The notes: generated by a model not told the origin, from the letters alone. 64,000 nt of DNA from CAYMKL01 sp964390805 (GCA_964390805.1 CAYMKL010000011.1:1-64000), one strand, 5' to 3'. Positions 31,657-40,927 are shown, counted from the stretch's first letter. Translations and numbers: made by a program.

Positions 31657-32528
31657 TTGTTCAAAAAAGGCGGGGTTATGTATGCAAGTTGGCAACTATT
31701 CCCCGCTATGTGTTGATGATCTTGCTGGCGCTGATATTCGCACTACCAATCATATACATGGTGGTTTCATCATTGAAGCCGTATTGGCAGATTCTGCGGG
31801 ACACCTCGTCCATACGTGCTTTTCTGCCAGTCGGTGATCTCTCTTTCGCGAATTACAAAGAAGTATTCAGACGAGTGCCAGTTGCCCGCTTCTTATTGAA
31901 TTCGGTATTGGTTACCTCTCTTACTGTGATAAGCGGTCTCTCTGTAAACTCAATGGCGGGCTTTGCACTTTCCCGTCTCAAGTGGAAAGGACAGCAGCTT
32001 ATCTTATCGGTGATCATCACTACAATTATCATACCGTTCAAGGCAATTGCGATCCCACTGCTGTTAATCGTAAATAACCTTCCCTGGATCAATGCTGATG
32101 GCATCACCCTAGGTTGGTTCAACTCCTATCATGTGCAGATCGTCCCTTTCATCGCTAATGCCTTTTCAATCTACTTATTTGTCCAATTCTTCAAAGGGTT
32201 ACCTGATGAGCTGTTTGACGCAGCCCGGATTGACGGTGCGAATTGGTTTCAGGTCTTTCTGCGTGTAGTTGTCCCGCTATCAGGACCTGTCTACGCAACG
32301 GTCGCCATTCTCCATCTCCTTGCCATGTGGAATCAATACTTGTGGCCTTCATTAGTAATCCAGACCGATCAGTTTCGGCCAATCATGGTAGGCTTTGGAT
32401 ACGTTTATGGTTGGGGTGGGGTGAGCATGGCGTATTTGATAATTGCATCGCTCCCTGTCCTGATACTCTTCTTTGTATTCCAGCACTCTTTCATCAAGAG
32501 CATCGGCACAACAAGTTTCAAAGGGTGA
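31653..32528 (+). CDS. Orphan MalG-type sugar ABC permease
   Basis: 291 residues, six helices; SSLKPYWQILRDTSSIRAFLPVGDLSF and AARIDGANWFQVFLRVVVPLSG align with the MalG-type permease at 29638. No binding protein, MalF partner or ATPase accompanies it, so it must pair with a subunit elsewhere or be a leftover. Codons are clearly more A/T-rich at third positions than in its paralogue, pointing to a different recent origin. Confidence 0.88.
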   Translation: MIVQKRRGYVCKLATIPRYVLMILLALIFALPIIYMVVSSLKPYWQILRDTSSIRAFLPVGDLSFANYKEVFRRVPVARFLLNSVLVTSLTVISGLSVNSMAGFALSRLKWKGQQLILSVIITTIIIPFKAIAIPLLLIVNNLPWINADGITLGWFNSYHVQIVPFIANAFSIYLFVQFFKGLPDELFDAARIDGANWFQVFLRVVVPLSGPVYATVAILHLLAMWNQYLWPSLVIQTDQFRPIMVGFGYVYGWGGVSMAYLIIASLPVLILFFVFQHSFIKSIGTTSFKG

Positions 32529-32571
32529 GCAAATCATTTGTAGCTTCAGTGAATCACAATATGGCTCAGCT

Positions 32572-32600
32572 GCCCGTCCCCGGGCGGCCCGAGGACGGGC
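32572..32600 (+). terminator. Hairpin after the orphan permease
   Basis: GCCCGTCC / GGACGGGC stem enclosing a second short pair (CCGGGC/GCCCG). No T-run. Possible 3' end of the permease mRNA. Confidence 0.45.
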
Positions 32601-32667
32601 CTTAGAGCAAAAATCGTGATCTACTGAGCTTGGCAATGTTAACTTCCATCAAACGATGGGTCAGTGT

Positions 32668-32741
32668 TCGTAGTAAGGCACGAAACGGAGTGGAGTGCCG
32701 GCACAAACGGCACTCCGCTCGCGCTTCGTGGCTGACTACGA
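32668..32741. repeat. 74-bp cruciform-like palindrome
   Basis: Outer arms TCGTAGT/ACTACGA, middle arms CACGAA/TTCGTG, inner arms GGAGTGCCG/CGGCACTCC around a 7-base loop. Ends within 60 bases of the GH32-like start. Resembles a miniature transposable element or a large operator/attenuator; the rest of 32529-32795 shows nothing else. Confidence 0.6.
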
Positions 32742-32795
32742 GCAAAACCGAACATTGTCGAGGTGGGTAGTCATTCCACATATGAGGTAGATGAA

Positions 32796-33791
32796 ATGGC
32801 ATTGAGACTACCAGACAAGTGGGTGTGGGACTTCTGGTTGGCCCAAGATGGGTCAGACTATCATATATTCTATCTCCAAGCGCCGCGCTCACTGAAGAAC
32901 GAGAAGCTGCGCCATTGGAATGTTTCGGTTGGTCACGCCGTATCGCAAGACCTTTGTAATTGGGAAATTATGCCCGACGCTTTACGCCCCGGTTCTCCCC
33001 AAATGTGGGATGACTATACTACCTGGACCGGCAGCATTATCAAACACAATGGATTGTGGTATTTTTTCTACACCGGATCAAATCATGCCGAAAAAGGGTT
33101 AATTCAGCGTGTTGGTTTGGCCACCTCTACCGATTTGCTCACTTGGGAGAAGCATCCGGATAATCCACTTATTGAGGCCGATCCTCAGTGGTATGAACTG
33201 CTTAACCTGGACCTTTGGCACGATCAGACCTGGCGAGACCCCTGGGTCTTTCGTCACTCGGACAAGGGCGACTTCCACGCCTTTATCACCGCCCGCGTCA
33301 GTCACGGTCCGGCCGATGGACGCGGCGTAATCGCCCACGCTCGATCCCGAGATTTGACCAAGTGGGAGGTGCTGCCACCGGTGACCGAGCCGGGCGATTT
33401 TGGCTACATGGAAGTGCCGCAATTGGTAGAAATCAACGGTCGGCATTACTTGGTTTTCTGCACAGCCGCCAGCACCCATTCGGCCCACTGGCGTCAGCGC
33501 ACCGGCCTGGAACCGGTCACCGGTACCCACTATCTAGTCGCCGATGACCCCCTGGGCCTCTTTCGCCTCTCTACTGATGAATTCCTGGTCGGCGATAAGA
33601 CCGGTTCGCTATACGCCGGCAAATTGGTGCAGAGTCCTGATAGCGATTGGGTCTTCCTGGCCTGGCATAAGTTCGCCCCTGATGGGACGTTCATCGGCGA
33701 GTTGAGCGATCCATTTCCCGTTGCAGTAGATCGAATGGGAGATATGTCAGTAGATCGGTCCAAACATGAAAGTCAAACAGCACACAACTGA
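32796..33791 (+). CDS. GH32/GH68-like five-bladed beta-propeller glycosidase
   Basis: 331 residues from ATG 32796 (MALRLPDKWVWDFWLAQDG); the longer GTG start is less likely. WDFWL supplies the first catalytic Asp, TWRDPWVF the RDP motif, and GYMEVPQLVEI the Glu expected as acid/base in GH32/68 and related clans. No signal peptide, so cytoplasmic. Enzymes of this fold hydrolyse or transfer fructosyl units (sucrose, fructans). It overlaps by 26 bases the sucrose-synthase-like glycosyltransferase, which supports a sucrose- or fructoside-related pathway. GH43/GH130 membership cannot be excluded. Confidence 0.72.
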   Translation: MALRLPDKWVWDFWLAQDGSDYHIFYLQAPRSLKNEKLRHWNVSVGHAVSQDLCNWEIMPDALRPGSPQMWDDYTTWTGSIIKHNGLWYFFYTGSNHAEKGLIQRVGLATSTDLLTWEKHPDNPLIEADPQWYELLNLDLWHDQTWRDPWVFRHSDKGDFHAFITARVSHGPADGRGVIAHARSRDLTKWEVLPPVTEPGDFGYMEVPQLVEINGRHYLVFCTAASTHSAHWRQRTGLEPVTGTHYLVADDPLGLFRLSTDEFLVGDKTGSLYAGKLVQSPDSDWVFLAWHKFAPDGTFIGELSDPFPVAVDRMGDMSVDRSKHESQTAHN

Positions 33792-35211
33792 CGCATCCCT
33801 TGATTCTCAGCAAAAGTACCGGACATTCCTCTCCTCCCCTCGGAAACACGTGTTAATGATCACCAACCACGGCATCCACCAGTGGAAGATCATTCCCGGC
33901 CTTCCAGACACGGGTGGGCAAAATGCATTTGTGAACCAACTCACCGCAGCATTGGCCGAACTTGGCTTCAAGATCACGATTGTGAATCGCGGGGGTTATC
34001 CTCATCCTGCCACCGGCGAGTGGCGCAAAGGAATTCATTACAAGGACGAGCGCCAGCGCATTCTGTATCTGGAGGATGGGTTACCCGAATTCGTCCGCAA
34101 AGAGGATATGGACGAACGGATTACCGGTCTAGTCAAATCACTGAAGAATTTTCTCGACGCCGAAGGGGCCAGGGTTGATTTAATCATGTCCCACTACTGG
34201 GACGGGGCCAAGATCGGGGTCTTATACAACAGGTATCGTCAAGAACGAGTGAAGCATGTTTGGATCCCCCATTCCCTGGGCGCCATCAAAAAGCGCAACG
34301 TGCTGCCAGATCGCTGGATCGGCCTGCGAGTAGATGAACGTATAGCAACCGAAAGAAGCCTGACCCCGGATTTAGACGGCATCGCAGCCACGTCCTCCGT
34401 AGTTGAGCAAGCGTTGAGGGAAGACTATGGATACACCCAAGCCCCCTTGCTCTTGCCTCCGTGTGTAGACACAGATCGCTATCACCCCCGAGAAGTATCG
34501 GATGAAGACAACGTCTGGGATTTTCTGAGGCAACGGTCTGGCGAAGGAAGCGAAGCGGCATTGCCGCCGGCGGAAGTGCGCGAATGTAAGATCGTTACAG
34601 AGATCAGCCGCACAGATACCACAAAACGCAAAGACGTATTGATCAAAGCTTTTGCTAGAGTCCATCAGCGAGTTCCGAACAGCTTTCTCGTGATCTCCAT
34701 TGACGAGAACCAAGAGAAACTGGCCGGGGAACTCAAGCACTTGATCCGCGGCCTCAATTTACAGAACCACATCGCAGTGGTAGGTTCTGTCTGGGATCTA
34801 TTGCCGACCCTCTACGCGGTTACAGATGTCTACTGCACGCCGTCTGTCATGGAGGGTTTCGGCATGTCGGCGCAGGAGGCGGCTGCCACAGGCGTTCCCG
34901 TGGTGGCAAGCCATCTTGTTCCGTTCGTGACCGAATACTTGCTGGGAACCGATGTCAAAGAAGTCCACTTCAAAGAGGGCAGCCCGCCTTTGAAACTGGG
35001 GCGCGGCGCCATTGTTGTCCAGGCGGACGATGTGGACGGGTTCGCCTGCGCTTTGGAAATGCTTCTTTCCAATGATGAACTGCGAAAAGCGATGGGGCAA
35101 AACGCCTATCACGCTACCGTCCCCTACTTCACCTGGGAGAATCGGATTAGCGACTTTCTCGATGCCATCGGTCTAGCCCCTGGAGTTCGCGACCATGAGC
35201 CAGCAACTTAA
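33766..35211 (+). CDS. GT4 glycosyltransferase, sucrose-synthase-like
   Basis: 481 residues. ITNHGIHQWKIIPGLPDTGGQNAFVNQL gives the GGQ acceptor loop of sucrose (phosphate) synthases; TPSVMEGFGMSAQEAAATG holds the E-x7-E donor site; EISRTDTTKRKDVLIKAF is the K/R phosphate-binding strand. It starts inside the preceding glycosidase gene and ends inside the next, so three genes are translationally linked. It could act reversibly, making or cleaving a sucrose-like glycoside. Distinct from the GT4 at 7944 and more A/T-rich. Confidence 0.82.
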   Translation: MKVKQHTTDASLDSQQKYRTFLSSPRKHVLMITNHGIHQWKIIPGLPDTGGQNAFVNQLTAALAELGFKITIVNRGGYPHPATGEWRKGIHYKDERQRILYLEDGLPEFVRKEDMDERITGLVKSLKNFLDAEGARVDLIMSHYWDGAKIGVLYNRYRQERVKHVWIPHSLGAIKKRNVLPDRWIGLRVDERIATERSLTPDLDGIAATSSVVEQALREDYGYTQAPLLLPPCVDTDRYHPREVSDEDNVWDFLRQRSGEGSEAALPPAEVRECKIVTEISRTDTTKRKDVLIKAFARVHQRVPNSFLVISIDENQEKLAGELKHLIRGLNLQNHIAVVGSVWDLLPTLYAVTDVYCTPSVMEGFGMSAQEAAATGVPVVASHLVPFVTEYLLGTDVKEVHFKEGSPPLKLGRGAIVVQADDVDGFACALEMLLSNDELRKAMGQNAYHATVPYFTWENRISDFLDAIGLAPGVRDHEPAT

Positions 35212-36364
35212 CCGCGAGGCGCTTGCGGCTATTCTCCAGGCTGAAGACCTAGAAGCTCTCTCGTTTCCTGAGCTGGTGGAGCTGTTTCGGAAGGAAGAGG
35301 GAATCTGTGGGTTCCTTCCAGATGGTGTGTATCAGATTGATCCCAGGAACGGAGACCGAATCATATACAATTCTTCTCGTACCCGCCGGCCCCACGATTA
35401 TCAAGCGCCGTCAGCAAGCACTTCGGAGCAAGAATGTATCATCTGTCAAGGCAAAACAACAGGCATCATTGATATCACTGACCTCAGTGAAGGCTTTACT
35501 TTTGTCAACAAGAATCTCTACCCTGCTCTGTATCCGTTGGAGATCAATCTTTCAAATCATCTCGGCGAGGGAAGCCAAGAGACCAGAGGGTGGTTGTCTT
35601 ACGGCCTGCATTTTCTTCAATGGACATCGTCTCAACACGACAAGGATTGGCACAACATGCCTCTTTCGGATCGCGTCGTCGTCATGCAACGACTTGCGGC
35701 TCTGGAAAGGAGGCTTCTCGCAGAGTCCAAGGAGTTCTTGCCTCCCTCTGAATCTTGGGATGATCGGAACGGCTGTCGCGGTCTTGTTCTAATCATCAAA
35801 AACCACGGGCGCCTCGTTGGTGGGTCTCTGGCTCATGGTCACCAGCAGATTGCGCTTAGCAATGTCATGCCCAGACGGATGCGTGACAACTGGCGCTTCG
35901 AAAGGGAGCGTGGGGAAACATTCTCCACATATCTTTTGCGCGAAAACCCCTCTGAACTTGTGATCAAGGACTATGGGCCAGCAACCCTCTTGGTACCGTA
36001 TTTCATGCGGCGTCCGTTTGACATGATGCTCCTCGTGAAAGAGACAGATAAGAAGCATCTTCACGAGTTGACCGACGCTGAAATCGTGGCAGTCGCTAGA
36101 GGTTGGCATGATGCCATTCGGGCCATGCGCTTGATCATGCCGAAGATCGGCAGGGAACTGGCATACAACGTGATCGCCAACAATGGCCCCGGCGCTGGGA
36201 TCTATTTTGAATTCCTGCCCTATTCCCAGGAAATTGGAGGTTTTGAGAAGCTTGGCCTTTTTGCATGCCAAGGAAGCCCGAAAAGCGCAGCCGTTCGGAT
36301 ACGTGAACTTCTGAGGGAACAAGGTAGTGCGCTGGATCTTCGGCCCAGCGTCCCAGGCATTTGA
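35195..36364 (+). CDS. GalT/HIT-superfamily nucleotidylyltransferase-like enzyme
   Basis: 389 residues. GGSLAHGHQQIALSN carries the His-x-His-x-Gln active site (His214, His216) of the galactose-1-phosphate uridylyltransferase/HIT superfamily, and ECIIC (Cys81, Cys84) is a probable zinc site. NVIANNGPGAGIYFEFLP resembles the C-terminal half of GalT. It would transfer a nucleotidyl group between sugar phosphates and UDP- or ADP-sugars, or phosphorolyse a nucleotide sugar. With the glycosyltransferase before it, a salvage route from a disaccharide to a sugar-1-phosphate is plausible. Not a canonical GalT. Confidence 0.7.
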   Translation: MSQQLNREALAAILQAEDLEALSFPELVELFRKEEGICGFLPDGVYQIDPRNGDRIIYNSSRTRRPHDYQAPSASTSEQECIICQGKTTGIIDITDLSEGFTFVNKNLYPALYPLEINLSNHLGEGSQETRGWLSYGLHFLQWTSSQHDKDWHNMPLSDRVVVMQRLAALERRLLAESKEFLPPSESWDDRNGCRGLVLIIKNHGRLVGGSLAHGHQQIALSNVMPRRMRDNWRFERERGETFSTYLLRENPSELVIKDYGPATLLVPYFMRRPFDMMLLVKETDKKHLHELTDAEIVAVARGWHDAIRAMRLIMPKIGRELAYNVIANNGPGAGIYFEFLPYSQEIGGFEKLGLFACQGSPKSAAVRIRELLREQGSALDLRPSVPGI

Positions 36365-36389
36365 CAAAAGTGCTATTATGCGCTATCAT
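36361..36389 (+). promoter_or_regulatory. Promoter of the second sugar ABC operon
   Basis: Perfect TTGACA (36361-36366), 17 bases, TATCAT (36384-36389). The -35 box overlaps the stop codon of the GalT-like gene. Gives a leader of ~195 bases containing the conserved element. Confidence 0.75.
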
Positions 36390-36450
36390 CATTTTGTGCA
36401 TCCGTGTCTCTCGTTTTCCGCTATTCCGTCGTGACATTGTCAACGCCGAA

Positions 36451-36592
36451 CGTGGGAAGGAGGTGATGATCTAAAACAAGAATTGGTTTGCAGAGCAGGC
36501 TGCCGAGATTTGGCAGCTAGGTATGACCGGAAGAAGACAAGGGTCATATCCTATTGAATCCAAAGAAGGAAAAGTCAAGGAGGAGAATAAAA
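36451..36592 (+). promoter_or_regulatory. Structured 5' leader, copy 2
   Basis: Same build as 26628-26769: CGTGGGAAGGAGGTGATG at 136 bases before the start, hairpin GGCTGCC/TGGCAGC-like (36498-36518) with a different loop, hairpin TATGACC/GGTCATA (36522-36548), TGAATCCA, then AAGGAGGAGA before ATG 36593. The region between the early SD and hairpin 1 differs almost entirely, so the conserved parts stand out. Confidence 0.8.
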
Positions 36593-38369
36593 ATGAAACG
36601 CTCAATGTTTACGATTTTGGTTCTGTTGGTGGCGGCGAGCATGATCTTGGCTGCTTGCGCCCCCAAAGCCACGCCCACGCCTGTTCCACCGACCCCCAAA
36701 CCAGCGACACCGACCCCCAAACCGGCAGAACCGACTAAGCCGCCCGAGGTGAAGCCCGAAGCGCCTTTCCCCATGGCTTCTGGCGGCTTCCTGGAGAAGG
36801 CCGTGACAGGCGAGTATGCCGGCACGACGGTGGTAGTTGATGGTCCCTTCACCGACATTGACGAGGTGTTGTTCAACGAGTCAATGGATCCCTTCGAGGA
36901 GGCCACCGGCATCACCGTGAACTACATCGGCAACAAGGAGTTCGAGGGCTCCATCTCCATCCGCGTGGATGCGGGCGACGCTCCGGACATCGCCGACTTC
37001 CCGCAGCCTGGCTTGCTGGCCAGCTTTGTCCGCCAGGGGAAGATCGTGGATCCGACGACGTTCATCTCCGATGCCTGGCTGAAGCAGCAGTACAACGATA
37101 GCTGGCTTCAGATGGCGGATATACAAGGCCAATCGGCTGGTGTCTGGCATCGCTTCAACGGCAAGAGCCTGGTGTGGTATCCCAAGGACGACTTCGACGC
37201 TGCTGGCTATCCGATCCCCAAGACCTGGGACGAGTTGATCGCCTTGATGGACATGATTGTGTCCGATGGGGACACTCCCTGGTGCATCGGCATCGAGTCT
37301 GGGGCTGCCACGGGCTGGCCGGCCACGGACTGGATGGAGGAGTTCATGCTCCGCACCACCAGCCTGGAGAACTACGACAAGTGGACCACCGGCGAGTTGT
37401 CGTTTGCCTCCCCCGAGGTGAAGAACGCGGCTGAGACTCTGGCCGAGATCTGGTTCAACGACGACTACGTGTATGGTGGCACGGCGTCTATCGTGTCCAC
37501 CTTCTTCGGGGACTCTCCGGCGCCGATGTTCGAGGATCCGCCCAAGTGCTGGATGCACAAGCAGGGCAACTTCATCACTGGGTTCTTCCCGGAGGGAGCG
37601 GAGGCGGACAAGGACTACGGCTTCTTCTACCTGCCGGGGATTGATGCGGCCTACGGCAAGCCGTTCCTGGTGGCTGGTGACATCATGGCCATGTTCAACG
37701 ATCGGCCTGAGGTGCGCGCCTTGATGGAGTACTTCACCACGCCGCAGTCGGCGCAGGGCTGGTTGCAGAACGGTGGTGCGTTGGCCGCTCACCTGACGGC
37801 CACTCCGGATATGTACGGAGTTGACCTGGAGAAAGGCATCGCCACCCTGGTGAACGAAGCCACCAGCTTCCGCTTCGACGGCTCAGACCTGATGCCGGGC
37901 GAGGTTGGAGCTGGTTCATTCTGGACGGGGATGACCGACTGGGTCTCTGGCTCCGCCGACCTGGACACCGTCCTGGCTGAAATAGACGAATCCTGGCCGA
38001 CAGGTGTGGCCGGAGAGGTGTCGGGACCGGCCGCAGAGGGCCTACCGATGGCTTCTGGCGGCTTCCTGGAGAAGGCCGTGGCAGGCGAGTACGCCGGCAC
38101 GACGGTGGTAGTTGATGGTCCCTTCACCGACATTGACGAGGTGCTGTTCAACGAGTCAATGGATCCCTTCGAGGAGGCCACCGGCATCACCGTGAACTAN
38201 NNNNNNNNNNNNNNNNNNNNNNNNNNNNNNNNNNNNNNNNNNNNNNNNNNNNNNNNNNNNNNNNNNNNNNNNNNNNNNNNNNNNNNNNNNNNNNNNNNNG
38301 ACCGACTGGGTCTCTGGCTCCGCCGACCTGGACACCGTCCTGGCTGAAATAGACACCTCCTGGCCGTAG
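36593..38369 (+). CDS. AglE-like sugar-binding lipoprotein with tandem-duplicated domain (assembly gap)
   Basis: Lipobox ILAACAP, a Thr/Pro linker, then an alpha-glucoside-type binding domain (FPMASGGFLEKAVTGEYAG ... WVSGSADLDTVLAEID). A linker (ESWPTGVAGEVSGPAAEGLP) leads into a second copy that differs by three bases in its first ~97 (A/G, T/C, T/C), so it is a genuine duplicate. The 55 bases before the 100-N gap repeat 36870-36924, and the 55 after it repeat 37933-37987. With the implied 1,008 bp restored, the frame runs to TAG 38367-38369 and gives 894 residues; with 100 Ns the frame is broken. Heads the AglF/AglG-type permeases. Confidence 0.9.
38200..38299. other. 100-N scaffold gap in the second binding-protein gene
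   Basis: Flanked by 55-base exact repeats of the first domain copy; implied true length ~1,008 bp for two copies. Confidence 0.95.
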
Positions 38370-38391
38370 TAGCGGCAGAGTGAGGCCAACC

Positions 38392-38424
38392 GGGGCTGCC
38401 AGTCTACCAAAGGCTGGCAGCCCC
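38392..38424 (+). promoter_or_regulatory. Hairpin between second binding protein and permeases
   Basis: Perfect 11-bp stem GGGGCTGCCAG / CTGGCAGCCCC, further extended by outer GTGAGG/CCTCAC. No T-run. Same position as the hairpins at 28421 and 50474. Confidence 0.75.
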
Positions 38425-38495
38425 ACTTCCTCACAAGTGCTTGGAACAGGGTTGCCAAACCCCGCCTGTTCCCACCTTGGGAAAGGAGTTTGAGC

Positions 38496-39632
38496 ATGTA
38501 CTTAGAGGAACAACTTGACGAACGACGACTTGGTCCCACTACCAAGGTCGTGACCTTCATCTTCCGCCTGGCATTGGCTGTCGCCATCCCCATCATTGCC
38601 TTTGTCGTACTGTACGCGGGTTTTCTGTTCCTGCGAGCCGGAGATGCGCCAAAGTGGTTGATCACCGTGGTCGCCATCGTGTGGGGCGTTGGCGGGGTGG
38701 CTGTACTCTACTGGATATTCAACTGGATCGTCGAAATGCTTCCTGAGCAGTGGACGGCGCGGCTCCAGCCATTCGTCTTTATCGGGCCGGCCATAGCCAT
38801 CCTAACCTGGTACCTGGCCGTGCCCACAGCGCGTACCTTCGTCATCAGCCTCTTCGACCGTGACGGGATTGCAGGCGGCAACTTTGTCGGCCTCAGCAAC
38901 TACGTCGCCGTCTTCACCGACCGCCTGATGCGAGAAGCGTTCCGCAACAACATCTTCATGTGGATCTTGATCGCCACGCCCCTGACGGTCGTTCTTGGGC
39001 TGCTCGTCGCCATACTTGCCGACCGGAGCCGCTTCGAGCGCGTGGCCAAATCGCTCATCTTCATGCCCATGGCCATATCCTTCGTCGGCGCCGGCGTCAT
39101 CTGGAATTTCATCTACGAGGTGAAACCGGCAGACTCCCCGCAGATTGGGCTTCTGAACGCCATCGTCGTGGGGCTGGGGGGCGAGCCCCGAGCGTGGACC
39201 GCCCATACCGCCATCAGCCCCTGGAACAACCTATTCCTGGTCATCATCGTTGCCTGGCTGCAGGCCGGCTTTGCCATGGTGCTGTTTTCAGCCGCGCTCA
39301 AGGGCATCCCTGAAGAGATTCTCGAAGCTGCTCGCGTGGACGGCGCAACCGAGGTGCAGGTCTTCTTTAGGATCATGATTCCTTACATCATGGGTACCAT
39401 CATCACGGTGACGACCACCATCGTCATCTTCACGCTCAAGATCTTTGATGTCGTCTGGGTGATGACCGGCGCACAGTTCGGAACAGGTGTGATTGCGACT
39501 CAGTTCTACCGCCAGTCCTTCACCGCCCGCAACGCCGGCTATGGCTCCGCCATCGCCATCGTGCTGCTCATCGCCGTCATACCAGTGATGATCTACAACC
39601 TACGTCAGTTCCGACGACAGGAGGCATTCTGA
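38496..39632 (+). CDS. Alpha-glucoside ABC permease, AglF-type
   Basis: 378 residues; ATG 38496 has GAAAGGAG upstream. Two extra N-terminal helices (~22-48 and ~57-80) precede the usual six, as in AglF. The ATPase-contact loop is EAARVDGATEVQVFFRIMIPYI. Forms the channel with the next gene, which overlaps its stop by one base. No ATPase in the operon before the UgpC-type gene at 43652. Confidence 0.92.
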   Translation: MYLEEQLDERRLGPTTKVVTFIFRLALAVAIPIIAFVVLYAGFLFLRAGDAPKWLITVVAIVWGVGGVAVLYWIFNWIVEMLPEQWTARLQPFVFIGPAIAILTWYLAVPTARTFVISLFDRDGIAGGNFVGLSNYVAVFTDRLMREAFRNNIFMWILIATPLTVVLGLLVAILADRSRFERVAKSLIFMPMAISFVGAGVIWNFIYEVKPADSPQIGLLNAIVVGLGGEPRAWTAHTAISPWNNLFLVIIVAWLQAGFAMVLFSAALKGIPEEILEAARVDGATEVQVFFRIMIPYIMGTIITVTTTIVIFTLKIFDVVWVMTGAQFGTGVIATQFYRQSFTARNAGYGSAIAIVLLIAVIPVMIYNLRQFRRQEAF

Positions 39633-40738
39633 TGAAAAGCTCGCGCATCCAGAGATTACTAACTGGTCCGCTCCTGGTCAACGTCATCCTTGCTCTCCTG
39701 GTGTTGGTTTGGATGATCCCAACCATCGGGCTGTTCGTATCGTCCTTCCGCGGACGCTTTGACCTTCAGACCTCGGGCTGGTGGACCATCTTCCCGCACC
39801 GGGAGTGGGTCAACGTCGCGACGATAGATCCCAGGGAGCAAGGACTAGATGCCACTGGCCCGATGGAGATCGAGGGAGTTACGGCGACCTTCGAGGAACT
39901 CCGCGAAGGCGTGCAATCGCCAACCGGGAAGCGCATCCAGTGGGTTGGAAACCGGCGCATCGGTCGCATCGAAGTTCAAGAGAGACAATGGGCCGTCAGT
40001 TGGGACTTCACCTTGGACAACTACAAGCAGGTGCTCGAGGGCAAGGACTTTGAATACAGGCACGCGGATGGAACCGTGGAGGTCATACCCGGTGATGATT
40101 TCTCTGGCGCCTTGTTCAACAGCATCGCCGTGGCGATTCCTTCGACGGTGATACCCATCCTCATCGCGGCGTTTGCGGCCTACGGATTCGCCTGGATGAA
40201 CTTTCCCGGCCGGCGTATCCTCTTCATTCTCGTGGTGGCGCTGCTGGTTGTGCCTCTGCAGATTGCTCTGGTGCCGATTCTGTCAGACTACGCCAAGCTC
40301 AAGCTCAATGGCACCTTCCTGGCGATCTGGCTGGCCCACACCGGCTTTGGCCTGCCCCTGGCCACCTACCTGCTGTTCAACTACATCAGCACCTTGCCCC
40401 GTGAGATACTTGAGTCCGCCTTCATAGACGGCGCCTCTCACTTTACAGTGTTCTTAAGGCTGATCTTGCCGCTTTCGATACCTGCCCTGGCCTCCTTCGC
40501 CATCTTCCAGTTCCTGTGGGTCTGGAACGACTATCTGGTGGCCCTCATCTTCCTCGGCGGCGACCCGAACTTTGAGGTAGTGACCATGCGGCTGGCCGGC
40601 ATCGTCGGAGATCGTGGCCAAGACTGGCACCTACTGACCTCGGCCGCCTTTGTAACCATGCTGTTGCCGCTGACCGTGTTCTTCTCGCTGCAGCGCTACT
40701 TCGTGCGTGGTCTGCTGGCCGGATCGGTTAAGGGGTAA
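39632..40738 (+). CDS. Alpha-glucoside ABC permease, AglG-type
   Basis: 368 residues, six helices with a ~110-residue extracytoplasmic loop after helix 1 (residues ~37-150) containing VEVIPGDDFSGALFNS, typical of AglG. The loop ESAFIDGASHFTVFLRLILPLS contacts the ATPase. Ends LLAGSVKG. Together with the AglF-type protein it implies uptake of glucosides such as trehalose, sucrose, maltose or beta-linked disaccharides; GH94 downstream favours the last. Confidence 0.92.
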   Translation: MKSSRIQRLLTGPLLVNVILALLVLVWMIPTIGLFVSSFRGRFDLQTSGWWTIFPHREWVNVATIDPREQGLDATGPMEIEGVTATFEELREGVQSPTGKRIQWVGNRRIGRIEVQERQWAVSWDFTLDNYKQVLEGKDFEYRHADGTVEVIPGDDFSGALFNSIAVAIPSTVIPILIAAFAAYGFAWMNFPGRRILFILVVALLVVPLQIALVPILSDYAKLKLNGTFLAIWLAHTGFGLPLATYLLFNYISTLPREILESAFIDGASHFTVFLRLILPLSIPALASFAIFQFLWVWNDYLVALIFLGGDPNFEVVTMRLAGIVGDRGQDWHLLTSAAFVTMLLPLTVFFSLQRYFVRGLLAGSVKG

Positions 40739-40770
40739 ACTGCTCGACGATGCTAGATTTCGTGCCAAGT

Positions 40771-40857
40771 GTCATTGCGAGGAGCGGAGCGACGAAGCAA
40801 TCCCCACCGTTGCCTGCAATTGGAGGCAGGAGATTGCTTCGCTGCACTCGCAATGAC
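40771..40857. repeat. GTCATTGCGAG miniature inverted-repeat element
   Basis: 87 bp with perfect 11-bp ends GTCATTGCGAG / CTCGCAATGAC and inner arms GAAGCAATC / GATTGCTTC. A related 80-bp copy lies inside a GH38 gene at 55464-55543. Confidence 0.85.
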
Positions 40858-40890
40858 GCTGTCTCGACGCTGCCAAGTAGTACGCAACGA

Positions 40891-40927
40891 GAAAGCAGGG
40901 CGGCTGCAAGGCCGTCGCCCTGCTTTC
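40891..40927 (+). terminator. Hairpin after the AglG-type permease
   Basis: 12-bp perfect stem GAAAGCAGGGCG / CGCCCTGCTTTC, 13-base loop; the following bases are not a T-run, so termination would be weak. Apart from this and the miniature element, 40739-41011 holds nothing I can support. Confidence 0.55.

Noticed and set aside
36554..38347. Second binding protein ending in an unrelated tail (DRLGLWLRRPG...)
   Set aside because: That reading results from carrying the frame through 100 Ns; with the implied true gap length the normal ending SGSADLDTVLAEIDTSWP is restored.
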